A stretch of DNA of 64,000 nt, taken from NCBI RefSeq assembly GCF_900129375.1, contig NZ_FQVN01000003.1, forward strand, positions 558,001 to 622,000, given 5' to 3'. Position numbers and translations under genes: made by a program. The number at the start of each line of letters is the position of its first letter. Position 1 is the stretch's first letter. Below the pieces are notes generated by a model. That model did not search any database, was not told the origin of the DNA, and worked only from the letters and a program-made list of their open reading frames with translations. This DNA comes from Streptoalloteichus hindustanus. Lineage in GTDB: Bacteria > Actinomycetota > Actinomycetes > Mycobacteriales > Pseudonocardiaceae. This document shows positions 53,317 to 61,658 of this stretch, one piece after another.

Positions 53317-53391
53317 TGGGGCAGGTGGGACTTGAACCCACGACCTGACGGATTATGAGTCCGCTGCTCTGACCGGCTGAGCTACTGCCCC
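53317..53391 (-). tRNA. tRNA with CAU anticodon (elongator Met or Ile2)
   Basis: Cloverleaf on the minus strand: acceptor GGGGCAG/CTGCCCC, D-arm with TAGCTCAGCCGGTCAGAGC, anticodon stem GCGGA/TCCGT (mostly paired) around CTCATAA with anticodon CAU at 53357-53355, T-arm GTGGG/CCCAC with TTCAAGT loop, discriminator A. CCA is not encoded. CAU serves Met or, after lysidine modification, Ile; sequence alone does not settle it. Confidence 0.93.
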
Positions 53392-53400
53392 GAAAAACGC

Positions 53401-53431
53401 GGTGGGGCCGGTCCTCCGGACCGGCCCCACC
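53401..53431 (-). terminator. Terminator between the two tRNA genes
   Basis: GGTGGGGCCGGTCC (53401-53414) and its complement (53418-53431) form a 14-bp stem with a 3-base loop, just downstream of tRNA-Asn, so the two tRNAs are probably separate transcripts. Confidence 0.8.
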
Positions 53432-53441
53432 GCCTCACGCG

Positions 53442-53514
<73 letters not shown>

Positions 53515-53677
53515 CCGTTCTTCGGTTTTCGCCGAGCGCCGCCCGACAGGAAGTAACTCTAGCGCATGCCGAAGGGTGCTCGCGCACACCCCCCTGCGGG
53601 GCGGGTCCGCCTGCGGGAGGATGGGCCGGGGAGCACGCAGTCCACCCGAGACCCGAGATCGCCCGAGGAGTGTCGTC

Positions 53678-53941
53678 ATGAAGGGGTTCCTGCTCGGCGT
53701 TGCCGCAGGTTACGTGCTTGGCGCGCGGGCCGGACGGGAGCGTTACGAGCAGATCGCCAGCACGTACCGCCGGTTCGTCGACCACCCGACGGTCCAGGGA
53801 CTGGCCGGCGTCGTCCGAGCGAAGGTGAGTGAGATCACAGGTTCGAGGTGGTCCGCGGCGGGTACGCGGCGTCAGCCGCCACCGCCCCGGTCCGCCCAGC
53901 GGCCGCCGGTGCAGCACCTGAGCGGTGTGGACCGGCCGTAG
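53678..53941 (+). CDS. Small YtxH-like protein
   Basis: An 87-residue protein starting KGFLLGVAAGYVLGARAGRERYEQIAS, a short Gly/Ala-rich membrane-like helix with a GxxxGxxxGxRAGRERYE pattern seen in many small actinobacterial YtxH-like proteins, followed by an amphipathic helix and a Pro-rich tail. Function unknown, possibly envelope stress. ATG at 53678 with GAGGAG about eight bases upstream. Confidence 0.75.
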   Translation: MKGFLLGVAAGYVLGARAGRERYEQIASTYRRFVDHPTVQGLAGVVRAKVSEITGSRWSAAGTRRQPPPPRSAQRPPVQHLSGVDRP

Positions 53942-53954
53942 CAGAACGAGCCGG

Positions 53955-54002
53955 AACGCCGGTGGCCCGCCCCGAGATCGACTGGGGCGGGCCACCGGCG
54001 TT
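53955..54002. terminator. 19-bp bidirectional terminator
   Basis: AACGCCGGTGGCCCGCCCC (53955-53973) and its exact complement (53984-54002) enclose a 10-base loop between convergent genes. Confidence 0.9.
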
Positions 54003-54052
54003 TCGCACGTGCCGCAATCGGTCTAGCGGCGCCCAACGGCGTCCAGCGGCGT

Positions 54053-54820
54053 TCAGCGCTTGTGGGCGACCGCGAAGACCCGTCGGAACGGCACCCAGGT
54101 GATCCCGTCGGCCTGACGCGGGTACGCCGCGCGCAACCGGGGCGCCAGTTCGGCGCGGAACCGCTCCCAACGCTCTCCGCCGCCCAGACGGGCGCGCACC
54201 GGACGCAGGGCGGTGCCGCTCACCCACTCCAGCACCGGGTCCTCGCCGGCGAGCTGGTGCGCGTAGGTCGTCTCCCACGCGTCGACCTCGCAGCCGGACT
54301 CGGCGAACACCTGGGCGTAGCCGGTCGGGTCGAGCACGCAGCCGGGCCGCAGCAGGTGGACCCCGTCCAGCTCACCGCGCCAGTGCTCGGCGTCGGCGAG
54401 CTCGACGAGCGCGTGGTGCGAGGGAGCCCGGAAGTTGCCGGGGACCTGCATGGCGAACCAGGCGCCGCTGGGCAGGGCGGCCAGCCACCGCCGGATCAGC
54501 TCGACGTGCTCGGGCACCCACTGGAGCACCGCGCTGGTGACCACCACGTCGGTGTCCGGCTCGGGCGTCCAGTCCCGCACGTCCGCGACCCGCGCGTCCA
54601 CCCCGTGCGCCCTGGCCTTCGCCACCATCTCCGGGGAGGAGTCGAACGCCTCGACGACCGCGGTGGGGAATCGTTCGATCAGCAGTCTGGTCAGGTTCCC
54701 CGCGCCGCAGCCAAGGTCCACCACCCGCCGGGGGTCCTTGGCCGCGACCCGCGCGACCAGGTCGTGGAACGGCCGGCCCCGGTAGTCGGCGAAGGTGAGG
54801 TAGACGTCGGGATCCCACAT
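54053..54820 (-). CDS. tam: Trans-aconitate 2-methyltransferase
   Basis: SAM-dependent enzyme that methylates trans-aconitate, a spontaneous by-product inhibiting the citric acid cycle; cytoplasmic. The 255-residue protein starts WDPDVYLTFADYRGRPFHDLVARV, carries SAM motif VVDLGCGAGNLTRLL near 36, DSSPEMVAKARAHG, the SAVLQWVPEH segment and LPSGAWFAMQVPGN, all typical of Tam. Start: ATG at 54820 after GGGGAGG. A palindrome ACCGTACGGT lies 36 bp upstream. Confidence 0.92.
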   Translation of the reverse strand: MWDPDVYLTFADYRGRPFHDLVARVAAKDPRRVVDLGCGAGNLTRLLIERFPTAVVEAFDSSPEMVAKARAHGVDARVADVRDWTPEPDTDVVVTSAVLQWVPEHVELIRRWLAALPSGAWFAMQVPGNFRAPSHHALVELADAEHWRGELDGVHLLRPGCVLDPTGYAQVFAESGCEVDAWETTYAHQLAGEDPVLEWVSGTALRPVRARLGGGERWERFRAELAPRLRAAYPRQADGITWVPFRRVFAVAHKR

Positions 54821-54850
54821 GGAGTTGCCTCCCCAGGCTCCTCTAAAACA

Positions 54851-54867
54851 GTACGACCGTACGGTAT
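54851..54867. promoter_or_regulatory. Palindrome in tam promoter (TetR-like)
   Basis: ACCGTACGGT (54856-54865), preceded by AGTACG, is a perfect 10-bp palindrome 36 bp upstream of tam. The shape is typical of TetR operators; no TetR gene is in the window. Confidence 0.4.
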
Positions 54868-54901
54868 GGGAAGCGGGCTTGTCGATCAAGCCACATCACA
54901 C

Positions 54902-54931
54902 CAGGGGGCGAGGCCCCTCGACAGTCCCCTG
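54902..54931 (-). terminator. Terminator after the gene at 54960
   Basis: CAGGGG (54902-54907) with CCCCTG (54926-54931) and inner CGAGG/CCTCG form a two-part stem 29 bases beyond the stop. Confidence 0.5.
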
Positions 54932-54959
54932 ATGCCATACGTAGGCGTGCGGTAGGTCC

Positions 54960-55505
54960 TCAGGGCCGGATTTCACGCAGTTGGCGGAGCCGCTGCGCCA
55001 CTTCGGCCGCCGTGTCGACGAGGACCACCCGATCGGCTCCCGGGTCCGGCCGCACCTGGAGCACGACCCCGTCCCGGCCCGGCACGCGCCGCTGCACGAA
55101 CCACGCGCCCCCGCCGGGGAACTCCTGCCGGTGCCGCGACCTGATCGACCCCGTCACCCTGGTGTGCACGACCTCGGGCAGCCGACCGGGCTCGGGCAGC
55201 GCGAACCGCCGCGCCGGCCGGTCGGCCAGCACCACCGCCTCGCCGGCCGGCTCGACCTCGTCCGCCTCGACCAGGGTGAGCGCCCCCTCGCCCCAGGTCG
55301 CCTTGCTGACCAGGTGCCAGCCGACCCGCCGCGTCGTCTCCCCCTCCGGCAGCCACAGCCCGAGCGAGGTCGCCACGAGGTGACCGCCGTCGCGGACCCC
55401 GGCCACGGCGAGCACGTTCTCCTCCGCGGCCAGCGCGCCGGCGAAGCCCTCGGGCAGCTGTCCCGCGCCGGACAGCCGGGCCCACAACCGACGCAGCCGC
55501 CCCAT
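54960..55505 (-). CDS. Conserved actinobacterial protein downstream of dnaG
   Basis: A 181-residue soluble protein, beta-rich, starting RLRRLWARLSGAGQLPEGFAGALAAEENVLAVAGV and ending with the helix VVLVDTAAEVAQRLRQLREIRP. It contains GGHLVATSLGLWLP and VGWHLVSKATWGEGALTLVEA, which recall PH-like or bPH small domains, but I cannot assign a function. Its ATG overlaps the dnaG stop by one base (TGATG), so it is translationally coupled to primase; this pairing is common in actinobacteria. Confidence 0.78.
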   Translation of the reverse strand: MGRLRRLWARLSGAGQLPEGFAGALAAEENVLAVAGVRDGGHLVATSLGLWLPEGETTRRVGWHLVSKATWGEGALTLVEADEVEPAGEAVVLADRPARRFALPEPGRLPEVVHTRVTGSIRSRHRQEFPGGGAWFVQRRVPGRDGVVLQVRPDPGADRVVLVDTAAEVAQRLRQLREIRP

Positions 55506-57415
55506 CAGTCCATCCCGCCCATCGCCTGCTCTCGCAGGACCTTGTGGTACTGCTCCAACGCCACCAGGTCGCCGAACTGCGCGTGGTACTCGTCAGCGTG
55601 CTCCAGCGGCGACAGGCGCTGCAACCGCGACTTGATCTCCGCGACCTGCCGGGCCACCATCCCGGCCTGCAGGCCGGCGAGCACCCCCGAGACGTAGCGG
55701 GTGTCCTCCTCCGACTTGACCTGCAGCGGCTCGACGGCCAGTTCGGTCAGCAGCGAGCGCACCACCGCGGCGTCGCAGTGCTGACCCACGGCGTCGACGA
55801 ACGAGGAACCGGCGAGCCCCGCGGACGTGCCGCCCGCCGCGAGCACCGCGCGGTGCAGCGCCTGGTAGGCGGGCTGGGTGAACGCCTCCTCCGGGATCGC
55901 GTCGTACATCGGCCCGGTCAGCCCCGGGAGCTGCAACGCGACCTTGAGCGCCTCCCGCTCCACCCGCAGCCTCGGCTCCCGGGGGTCCGGCCGCGGCGGA
56001 CCCCCCACCTCGACCGCCAACGCGCCCTGGTTCGGGTCGGCCGGGGCCGGGCGCCGGGTCCGCCGCGCGGGCGTCCCGGTCGGCGCGCCGGCCTCCTCGC
56101 GCACCCGGCGCACCACCGTCGACTCGTCCGGCCACCCGACCCAGTAGGCGAGCTTGGTGGCGTAGCCGTCCCGGCGGGCGCGGTCCTTGATCTGGGCGAC
56201 CAGCGGGACCGTGCGCTTGAGCGCCGCCACCTGGCCGTCGACCGAGTCCAGGTCGTACTCCTCCAGCAGGCTGCGGATGGCGAACTCGAACAGCGGCTGC
56301 CGGCGGGCCACCAGGTCCTGCACGGCCGCGTCGCCCTTGTTCTGCCGCAGCTCGCAGGGGTCCATCCCGTCCGGCGCGACCGCGACGTAGGTCTGCGCGG
56401 CGAACTCCTGCTCCCCCTCGAACGCCTTCATGGCCGCCTTCTGCCCGGCCGCGTCCCCGTCGAAGGTGAAGATCACCTCGCCGCGCAGGGCGTCGTCGTC
56501 CATGAGCAGCCGGCGCAGCAGCACGACGTGCTCCTCGCCGAAGGCCGTGCCGCAGGAGGCGACCGCGGTGGGCACCCCGGCCAGGTGCATGGCCATGACG
56601 TCGGTGTAGCCCTCGACGACGACCGCCTGCCGCCGCTTCGAGATCTCCCGCTTGGCGCGGTCGAGGCCGAACAGCACCTGCGACTTCTTGTAGACCGGGG
56701 TCTCCGGCGTGTTGACGTACTTGGCCTCGATCGGGTCGTCCGGGAAGATCCGCCGGGCGCCGAAGCCCACCACGTCGCCGCCCAGGTCCCTGATCGGCCA
56801 CAGCAGCCGGCGGTGGAACCGGTCGATCGGTCCCTGGCGGCCCGACCGGGACAGCCCGGCCCGCTCCAGCTCCGCGAACTCGAAGCCGCGGCCCTGCAGG
56901 TACCTGGTCAGCCGGTCCCACCCGGAGGGGGCGAAGCCGCAGCCGAAGCTGGCCGCGGCCGCCTCGTCGAAGCCGCGCTGGGCCAGGAACTCCCGCGCCG
57001 GCAGCGCCTCGGGCGAGCGCAGCTGCTCGGCGTAGAACTCCGCGGCGGCGCGCAGCGCCTCCACCAGGCGGGAGCGGGTGCCCCGGTCCCGCTGCACGCT
57101 GGGACCGCCGCCCTCATAGGTCAGCTGGAGCCCGGCCTGCTCGGCGAGCCGCTCGACCGCCTCCCGGAACTCCAGGTGCTCCATCTTCATGACGAAGGCG
57201 ATGACGTCGCCGCCCTCGCCGCAGCCGAAGCAGTGGAAGGTGCCGTGGCTGGGCCGCACGTTGAACGACGGGGTCTTCTCGTCGTGGAACGGGCACAGGC
57301 CCTTGAGCGCGCCGCCGCCGGCCCGCCGCAGGGCGACGTACTCCCCCACCACCTCGTCGATCCGGTTCCGCTCCCGTACCGCGGCGATGTCGCTCTCCCG
57401 GATCCTCCCTGCCAC
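55505..57415 (-). CDS. dnaG: DNA primase
   Basis: Makes RNA primers for replication. The 636-residue protein shows the N-terminal CHC2 zinc finger (CPFHDEKTPSF...HCFGCG, residues 40-65), the RNA polymerase domain, TOPRIM motifs VVVEGYTDVMAMH near 265 and FTFDGDAAGQKA near 308, and a helical C-terminal helicase-binding domain from about 450. The linker (TRRPAPADPNQGALA) is typical. The GTG at 57415 is preceded by TAGACT at seven bases, suggesting a leaderless transcript. It is co-transcribed with the coupled gene downstream. Confidence 0.97.
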   Translation of the reverse strand: MAGRIRESDIAAVRERNRIDEVVGEYVALRRAGGGALKGLCPFHDEKTPSFNVRPSHGTFHCFGCGEGGDVIAFVMKMEHLEFREAVERLAEQAGLQLTYEGGGPSVQRDRGTRSRLVEALRAAAEFYAEQLRSPEALPAREFLAQRGFDEAAAASFGCGFAPSGWDRLTRYLQGRGFEFAELERAGLSRSGRQGPIDRFHRRLLWPIRDLGGDVVGFGARRIFPDDPIEAKYVNTPETPVYKKSQVLFGLDRAKREISKRRQAVVVEGYTDVMAMHLAGVPTAVASCGTAFGEEHVVLLRRLLMDDDALRGEVIFTFDGDAAGQKAAMKAFEGEQEFAAQTYVAVAPDGMDPCELRQNKGDAAVQDLVARRQPLFEFAIRSLLEEYDLDSVDGQVAALKRTVPLVAQIKDRARRDGYATKLAYWVGWPDESTVVRRVREEAGAPTGTPARRTRRPAPADPNQGALAVEVGGPPRPDPREPRLRVEREALKVALQLPGLTGPMYDAIPEEAFTQPAYQALHRAVLAAGGTSAGLAGSSFVDAVGQHCDAAVVRSLLTELAVEPLQVKSEEDTRYVSGVLAGLQAGMVARQVAEIKSRLQRLSPLEHADEYHAQFGDLVALEQYHKVLREQAMGGMD

Positions 57416-57421
57416 GGACCC

Positions 57422-57427
57422 GAGTCT
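57422..57427 (-). promoter_or_regulatory. -10 element for leaderless dnaG transcript
   Basis: TAGACT (minus strand) fits TANNNT and lies six to seven bases before the dnaG GTG; no ribosome site is present. Confidence 0.5.
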
Positions 57428-57496
57428 AGTGACCCGCCGGAGGTGACCTCGCGCTCACCGGCAGGCGGCCGGCCGGGATGTGCTTTGCTGATCGCC

Positions 57497-58426
57497 ATGC
57501 CCGTCCCCGACGACCTCCTCGCCACCCGCTTCACCGAGCACCGGTCCCACCTGCTCGGGGTGGCCTACCGGCTCACCGGGCTGCTGGCCGACGCCGAGGA
57601 CGCGGTGCAGGAGGCGTGGCTGCGGCTGTCCCGGCTGGACGGGGCCAGCCGGGAGGGCATCGAGGACCTGCGCGCGTGGCTGACCACCGTGGTCGGCCGG
57701 ATCTGCCTGGACCGGCTGCGCTCGGCGGCGTCGCGGCGGGAGCGCTACGTCGGCCCGTGGCTGCCCGAGCCCGTGGTGACGCCGATCGGCGGAGCGCCGG
57801 GCGAGGACCCGCTGGACGTGGTCGTCCGCGACGACGGCGTGCGGATGGCGGCGCTGGCCGTGCTGCACCGGCTCACCCCGGAGCAACGGGTGGCGTTCGT
57901 GCTGCACGACGGCCTGGGGCTGCCGTTCGCGGAGATCGCCGAGGTGCTGGGCTGCTCGGTGGCGGCCGCCCGGCAGCACGCCTCGCGCGGGCGCAGGGCC
58001 GTCGCCGACGGCGACCCGCCGCCCAGGACCGCCCTGGCCGAGCAGCAGCAGGTCGTCGAGACGTTCCTCACCGCGCTGTCCACCGGCGACGTGCCGCTCA
58101 TGGTGCGGCTGCTGCACCCGGACGTGGTGGTCACCGGCGACGGCGGCGGGCGGATCCGCACGACGCTGCGCACGGTCGCCGGGGCGGAGAAGGTCGCGCG
58201 CTTCGCGCTCGGGCTGTGGCGGCGCTACTACAGCGAGGCCGCCTTCGCCGAGGCGCGCCCGGTGCTGGTCAACGGCGACTTCGGGCTGGTCGTCCCGCCC
58301 AGCCTCGACGCGGAGGGCCGGGAGACCGCGGCCCGCCGGGTCCTCACCTTCGCGGTGCGGGACGGCCGGTTGGCCGCGGTCTTCGACGTGGCGAACCCGG
58401 ACAAGCTCACCCGCGTGCCGTGGTAG
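57497..58426 (+). CDS. ECF sigma factor with C-terminal SnoaL-like domain (ECF41/SigJ type)
   Basis: A 309-residue extracytoplasmic-function sigma factor. Region 2 is FTEHRSHLLGVAYRLTGLLADAEDAVQEAWLRL; region 4 is LHRLTPEQRVAFVLHDGLGLPFAEIAEVLGCSVAAARQHASRGRR. The C-terminal 120 residues form an SnoaL/NTF2-like domain with the VTGDGGGR motif characteristic of ECF41, where it regulates activity in place of an anti-sigma factor. The usual adjacent oxidoreductase/carboxymuconolactone decarboxylase gene is absent. ATG at 57497 has no ribosome site. Confidence 0.9.
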   Translation: MPVPDDLLATRFTEHRSHLLGVAYRLTGLLADAEDAVQEAWLRLSRLDGASREGIEDLRAWLTTVVGRICLDRLRSAASRRERYVGPWLPEPVVTPIGGAPGEDPLDVVVRDDGVRMAALAVLHRLTPEQRVAFVLHDGLGLPFAEIAEVLGCSVAAARQHASRGRRAVADGDPPPRTALAEQQQVVETFLTALSTGDVPLMVRLLHPDVVVTGDGGGRIRTTLRTVAGAEKVARFALGLWRRYYSEAAFAEARPVLVNGDFGLVVPPSLDAEGRETAARRVLTFAVRDGRLAAVFDVANPDKLTRVPW

Positions 58427-58653
58427 CCGGCGCGTCGGCCGGCACCGCCGCCGCTCCGGCTCCGCGACCCGCTCGTCGGTGCCGAGGCCGCGCCGGGGTC
58501 AACCGGTAGACGAGCCGGGTCGCTCAGTCGGCCTGGCGGGTGGGCACTCCGGGGACGCGCTGCACCACGTCCTCCTCGCGGCGGGCCCGCCGGGCGCGGA
58601 GCCTTCACCGGGAGGACAACACGATCCCCGGAGGACGCGGCAGAGCGCGGTGA

Positions 58654-59784
58654 TCAGCCGCCGGCCGGGTCGGTCACCCTGGCCAGGAACAGCACGACGC
58701 CGGTGTCCCGGTGCCGGACGAGCAGCAGGAACGGGCGGTCGACCCGCACCACGACCGGCTCCTCCGGCTCCGCCAGCGACAGCGGGGCGAAGGTCACGGC
58801 GGTGGCCGCCGCCCCCTCCAGGCCCCGCTCGTCGAGCCGGAGCACGGCCTCGTGCGCCGCCGACCCCACGCGCAACGGCGGCTCGACGCTGATCCCCGAC
58901 AGGTCGGCCGCCGCACCGAAGGCGGCGCGCACGCCGAGCGCCGCCAGGGCCTGCTCCAGCCGGAACGCCGCGCGCACCCGCGTGACGGGGAGGTGGAGTT
59001 CGACCTCGCGTCCCGCGACCGCGGCGAGGAGCGCGCCGAGGTGGCGCGCGTCGAGCCCGCGCTCGGCCTCGGCGAGATCACCGTCCGGGAGCAGGACGTC
59101 GACGTCCACTCCGCCGTCGGCCGGCAGGCGCACGACGGTCCAGCCCCGGGTCGCCGTGTGCCCCATCCGGTGGGTCTGGCGCATCGTCGGGACCTCGTGC
59201 GTGCCGCGCGGTGTGTGGAACAGCGCAGGCGTGGTGTCGCCCCGGCTGAAGGCGTGCCGCCATCCCGCGCGGAGGTACAGCGCGTTGACCAGCGCCGCGA
59301 GGGTGTTGGCGTGGACGGCTCCGGGGCGCAGCAGCTCGGGGACCAGCCCCCGGGTCGTCTCCGCGACGGCACTGTTGATCTTCTGGCGGGCGGGCTCGGG
59401 ATCGGGGCGGAACGCGGCCGTCCGGACCGCGCCGGCGGGCCAGCGCCGCAGTTCCTCGACGAAGGCCGGCTCGACGTGGACGCTTTCGTCGGTCCAGAGG
59501 GTGTTGGCCACCGCGAGCACCGGCCGCTCGTCCGCGAAGCTCTCGGCGAGCGTCGTGGCCGAAGCGAGAAGACGGGCGTGGGCCGCCAGCTCGCCGTCCG
59601 GGGCGCCGGTGAGCGCCGTCGCCAGTTCGGCCCTGGTCTGCGCACGGGCGCCGGACGCGAGGAGGCCGAGCGCGCTGGCCAGTGAGAGCGGGGAGAGGCA
59701 GCTCTCCCGCGTGGCGTCGGGGTTCAGCGCCCGGTGCGCCGCGAGGGCGAACGCCAGGTGCTCGCCGAGAGCTCGGGAGGTCAC
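58654..59784 (-). CDS. Serpin-family protease inhibitor
   Basis: A 376-residue serpin without signal peptide. Family landmarks: LSPLSLASALGLLASGARAQTRAEL near 28, ANTLWTDESVHVEPAFVEEL, NALYLRAGWRHAFSRGDTTPALFH near 165, and the C-terminal VDRPFLLLVRHRDTGVVLFLARVTDP. The reactive-centre hinge reads GLEGAAATAVTFAP, with small residues at P15-P9 as in inhibitory serpins; the cleavage site would fall in the following FAPLSLAEPE loop. Target protease unknown. GTG at 59784; a small basic ORF ends 17 bases upstream. Confidence 0.9.
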   Translation of the reverse strand: MTSRALGEHLAFALAAHRALNPDATRESCLSPLSLASALGLLASGARAQTRAELATALTGAPDGELAAHARLLASATTLAESFADERPVLAVANTLWTDESVHVEPAFVEELRRWPAGAVRTAAFRPDPEPARQKINSAVAETTRGLVPELLRPGAVHANTLAALVNALYLRAGWRHAFSRGDTTPALFHTPRGTHEVPTMRQTHRMGHTATRGWTVVRLPADGGVDVDVLLPDGDLAEAERGLDARHLGALLAAVAGREVELHLPVTRVRAAFRLEQALAALGVRAAFGAAADLSGISVEPPLRVGSAAHEAVLRLDERGLEGAAATAVTFAPLSLAEPEEPVVVRVDRPFLLLVRHRDTGVVLFLARVTDPAGG

Positions 59785-59800
59785 CGTGTCGTCGCCGGTG

Positions 59801-60028
59801 TCAGCGGCGCGCGTCCGGCAACGTGGCGACCCGGGGCGGAGAGGGCGGAGTCGCCGCTCCCGCGCCGCTGACGGGACCGTGCGGTCGGGGGCGTCGGGGT
59901 TCCCGCACGCCCGAGCCGCCCTCGCCCAGGCCACCTCGCCGACCGTCGCCGTAGCCCCGCTCGCGTGCGCCGACCCCGGCAGGGACGCGCTTGCGGCCTA
60001 ACCGTCGTATCCACGCTCGAATGCCCAT
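59801..60028 (-). CDS. Small basic ORF upstream of the serpin gene
   Basis: A possible 75-residue protein starting MGIRAWIRRLGRKRVPAGVG, Arg/Gly/Pro-rich and strongly basic. The N-terminal amphipathic segment looks like real small actinobacterial proteins, but the rest is low complexity. Its stop lies 17 bases before the serpin start, so it would be the first gene of that transcript. An ACACT-type -10 lies seven bases before the ATG. I consider it uncertain. Confidence 0.35.
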   Translation of the reverse strand: MGIRAWIRRLGRKRVPAGVGARERGYGDGRRGGLGEGGSGVREPRRPRPHGPVSGAGAATPPSPPRVATLPDARR

Positions 60029-60104
60029 GGCCCGAGTGTGCCACCGATCACGCGTGGCCCGGTCCGGCATTCACCGTCAGCGGACGCTCGTCGGCGGCCA
60101 CCCG

Positions 60105-61394
60105 TCAGCGGACGCCCGTCAGCCGCGCGTGCCATTCCAGCGCCTGCGCGTCCGTCAGGAGGGCGGCCTGGTCGATGACGACGCGCAGCCGGTCGGCGTC
60201 CGAGGTCGCCGCGTGCCAGGCGGGGTGGAAGAGCGGGTCCAGCGCGTCCGGCGCGCGGTCGGCCAGCGCCGCGACGAGCTCGGCGAGCTGCTCGCGCTGG
60301 GTCCGCTGCATCGCCAACCGGCGCGGGTCGCTCATCACGTACCGCAGGGCCATCGCCTTGAGCACCGCCACCTCGGCGGCGACGCGCGGCAGCACGACGA
60401 GGTCGGCGGTGTACCGGCGCAACGGACCGTCGCCGTGGCTGCGCCGGGTCCCGGTCACGGCGGCCGCCGCGAACCGGCCGACCAGCTCGCTGGTGAGGCG
60501 CTTCAACGCGACCTGGGCGGCGAACGAGCCGTCGTGGTCGCGCGCGACGAGCTCGGCGACGGCCGGCAGCGCCACCAGCTCGGCCGCGGCCTCGGCCAGC
60601 GCGGCCACGGGTTCGGGGCTGAAGTGCGCGGCGGCCAGCTCCGCGATCGCCGCGCGCTCGTCCCGGTCGGTCAGCGAGCGCAGCGAGATCCGGCCGGACA
60701 GCACCCCGTCCTCGACGTCGTGCACCGAGTAGGCGACGTCGTCGGCCCAGTCCATGATCTGCGCCTCCAGGCAGCGGCGGTCGCCGGGCGCGCCGGCCCG
60801 CAGCCAGGTGAAGGTCGGCAGGTCGTCCGCGTAGACGCCGTACTTGGGCTGGCCGTCCCGGCGCGGCCACGGGTACTTGGTGGCGGCGTCCAGCGAGGCG
60901 CGGGTCAGGTTGAGCCCGAGGCTGCCGCCGTCCGGGCCGAGCACCTTGGGCTCCAGGCGGGTCAGGATGCGCAGCGTCTGGGCGTTGCCCTCGAACCCGC
61001 CGCAGGGCTGGGCGATCTCGTCCAGGGCCCGTTCGCCGTTGTGCCCGAACGGCGGGTGGCCGATGTCGTGGGCCAGACCGGCGGTGTCGACGACGTCCGG
61101 GTCGCAGCCCAGCTCCTCGCCGATGCCCCTGCCGATCTGGGCGACCTCCAACGAGTGGGTGAGCCGGGTGCGCGGCACGTCGCCCTCGCCGGGACCGACG
61201 ACCTGGGTCTTGCCGGCCAGCCGGCGGAGCGCCGCGCAGTGCAGCACGCGGGCCCGGTCCCTGGCGAACGGGCTGCGCCGCTCGGTGCGCGCGTCCGGCG
61301 GAGCGCCGCGCTTGGGCGGTTCGGGCAGCAACCTCGCCGCGTCGTGGTCGGAGTAGCCGGGCCTCACCCTGACGAGGGTATGTGTCCGGCCCAT
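60105..61394 (-). CDS. dgt: Deoxyguanosinetriphosphate triphosphohydrolase
   Basis: HD-domain dNTPase that hydrolyses dGTP to deoxyguanosine and triphosphate, shaping dNTP pools. The 429-residue protein carries the metal site [19 protein letters not shown] (His), [18 protein letters not shown] (His-Asp, near 110) and the later [16 protein letters not shown] (Asp). Near dnaG here, as in M. tuberculosis (Rv2343c-Rv2344c). ATG at 61394. Two DnaA-box-like sequences lie 94-154 bp upstream. Confidence 0.95.
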   Translation of the reverse strand: MGRTHTLVRVRPGYSDHDAARLLPEPPKRGAPPDARTERRSPFARDRARVLHCAALRRLAGKTQVVGPGEGDVPRTRLTHSLEVAQIGRGIGEELGCDPDVVDTAGLAHDIGHPPFGHNGERALDEIAQPCGGFEGNAQTLRILTRLEPKVLGPDGGSLGLNLTRASLDAATKYPWPRRDGQPKYGVYADDLPTFTWLRAGAPGDRRCLEAQIMDWADDVAYSVHDVEDGVLSGRISLRSLTDRDERAAIAELAAAHFSPEPVAALAEAAAELVALPAVAELVARDHDGSFAAQVALKRLTSELVGRFAAAAVTGTRRSHGDGPLRRYTADLVVLPRVAAEVAVLKAMALRYVMSDPRRLAMQRTQREQLAELVAALADRAPDALDPLFHPAWHAATSDADRLRVVIDQAALLTDAQALEWHARLTGVR

Positions 61395-61487
61395 CGGCGG
61401 GGGCGGCCGGCGTGTCCGTGTCGTGACCTCCGGCTCGTACCCCGGGGCGGGCTCGCGGCCGACCGGTTTTGCGGCGGCGCGGCGGAG

Positions 61488-61496
61488 TTGTCCACA
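61488..61496 (+). promoter_or_regulatory. DnaA-box-like TTGTCCACA
   Basis: TTGTCCACA equals the actinobacterial DnaA box. It lies 94 bp upstream of dgt and in the same orientation as a second box at 61540. Confidence 0.5.
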
Positions 61497-61539
61497 TCAC
61501 TCCGGTGAGCCACCGGGTGGGCGATGTGTTTTGCCGGGG

Positions 61540-61548
61540 TTATCCACA
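61540..61548 (+). promoter_or_regulatory. DnaA-box-like TTATCCACA
   Basis: TTATCCACA equals the canonical bacterial DnaA box, 52 bp from the first box and in the region between dgt and ydcF. Confidence 0.5.
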
Positions 61549-61607
61549 GGGGCGCGCCTGTGGGGTGCGGCGGGGTTGGGGTGGCCGATAGGCTGGAGCA
61601 GGGCTCG

Positions 61608-61617
61608 CCCCCCCCCC
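61608..61617. repeat. C10 homopolymer tract
   Basis: Ten consecutive C in the intergenic region beyond the YdcF-family gene. Long homopolymers are prone to slippage or sequencing error; it lies outside any gene. Confidence 0.8.
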
Positions 61618-61658
61618 AGGGCGGGTGGGGGCTGACCTGGGAGAAGGGGCGCGGGAGC

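Noticed and set aside
61608-61617. Phase-variable C-tract.
   Set aside because: It lies outside coding sequence and away from a promoter spacer that I can define; it may also be a sequencing artefact.
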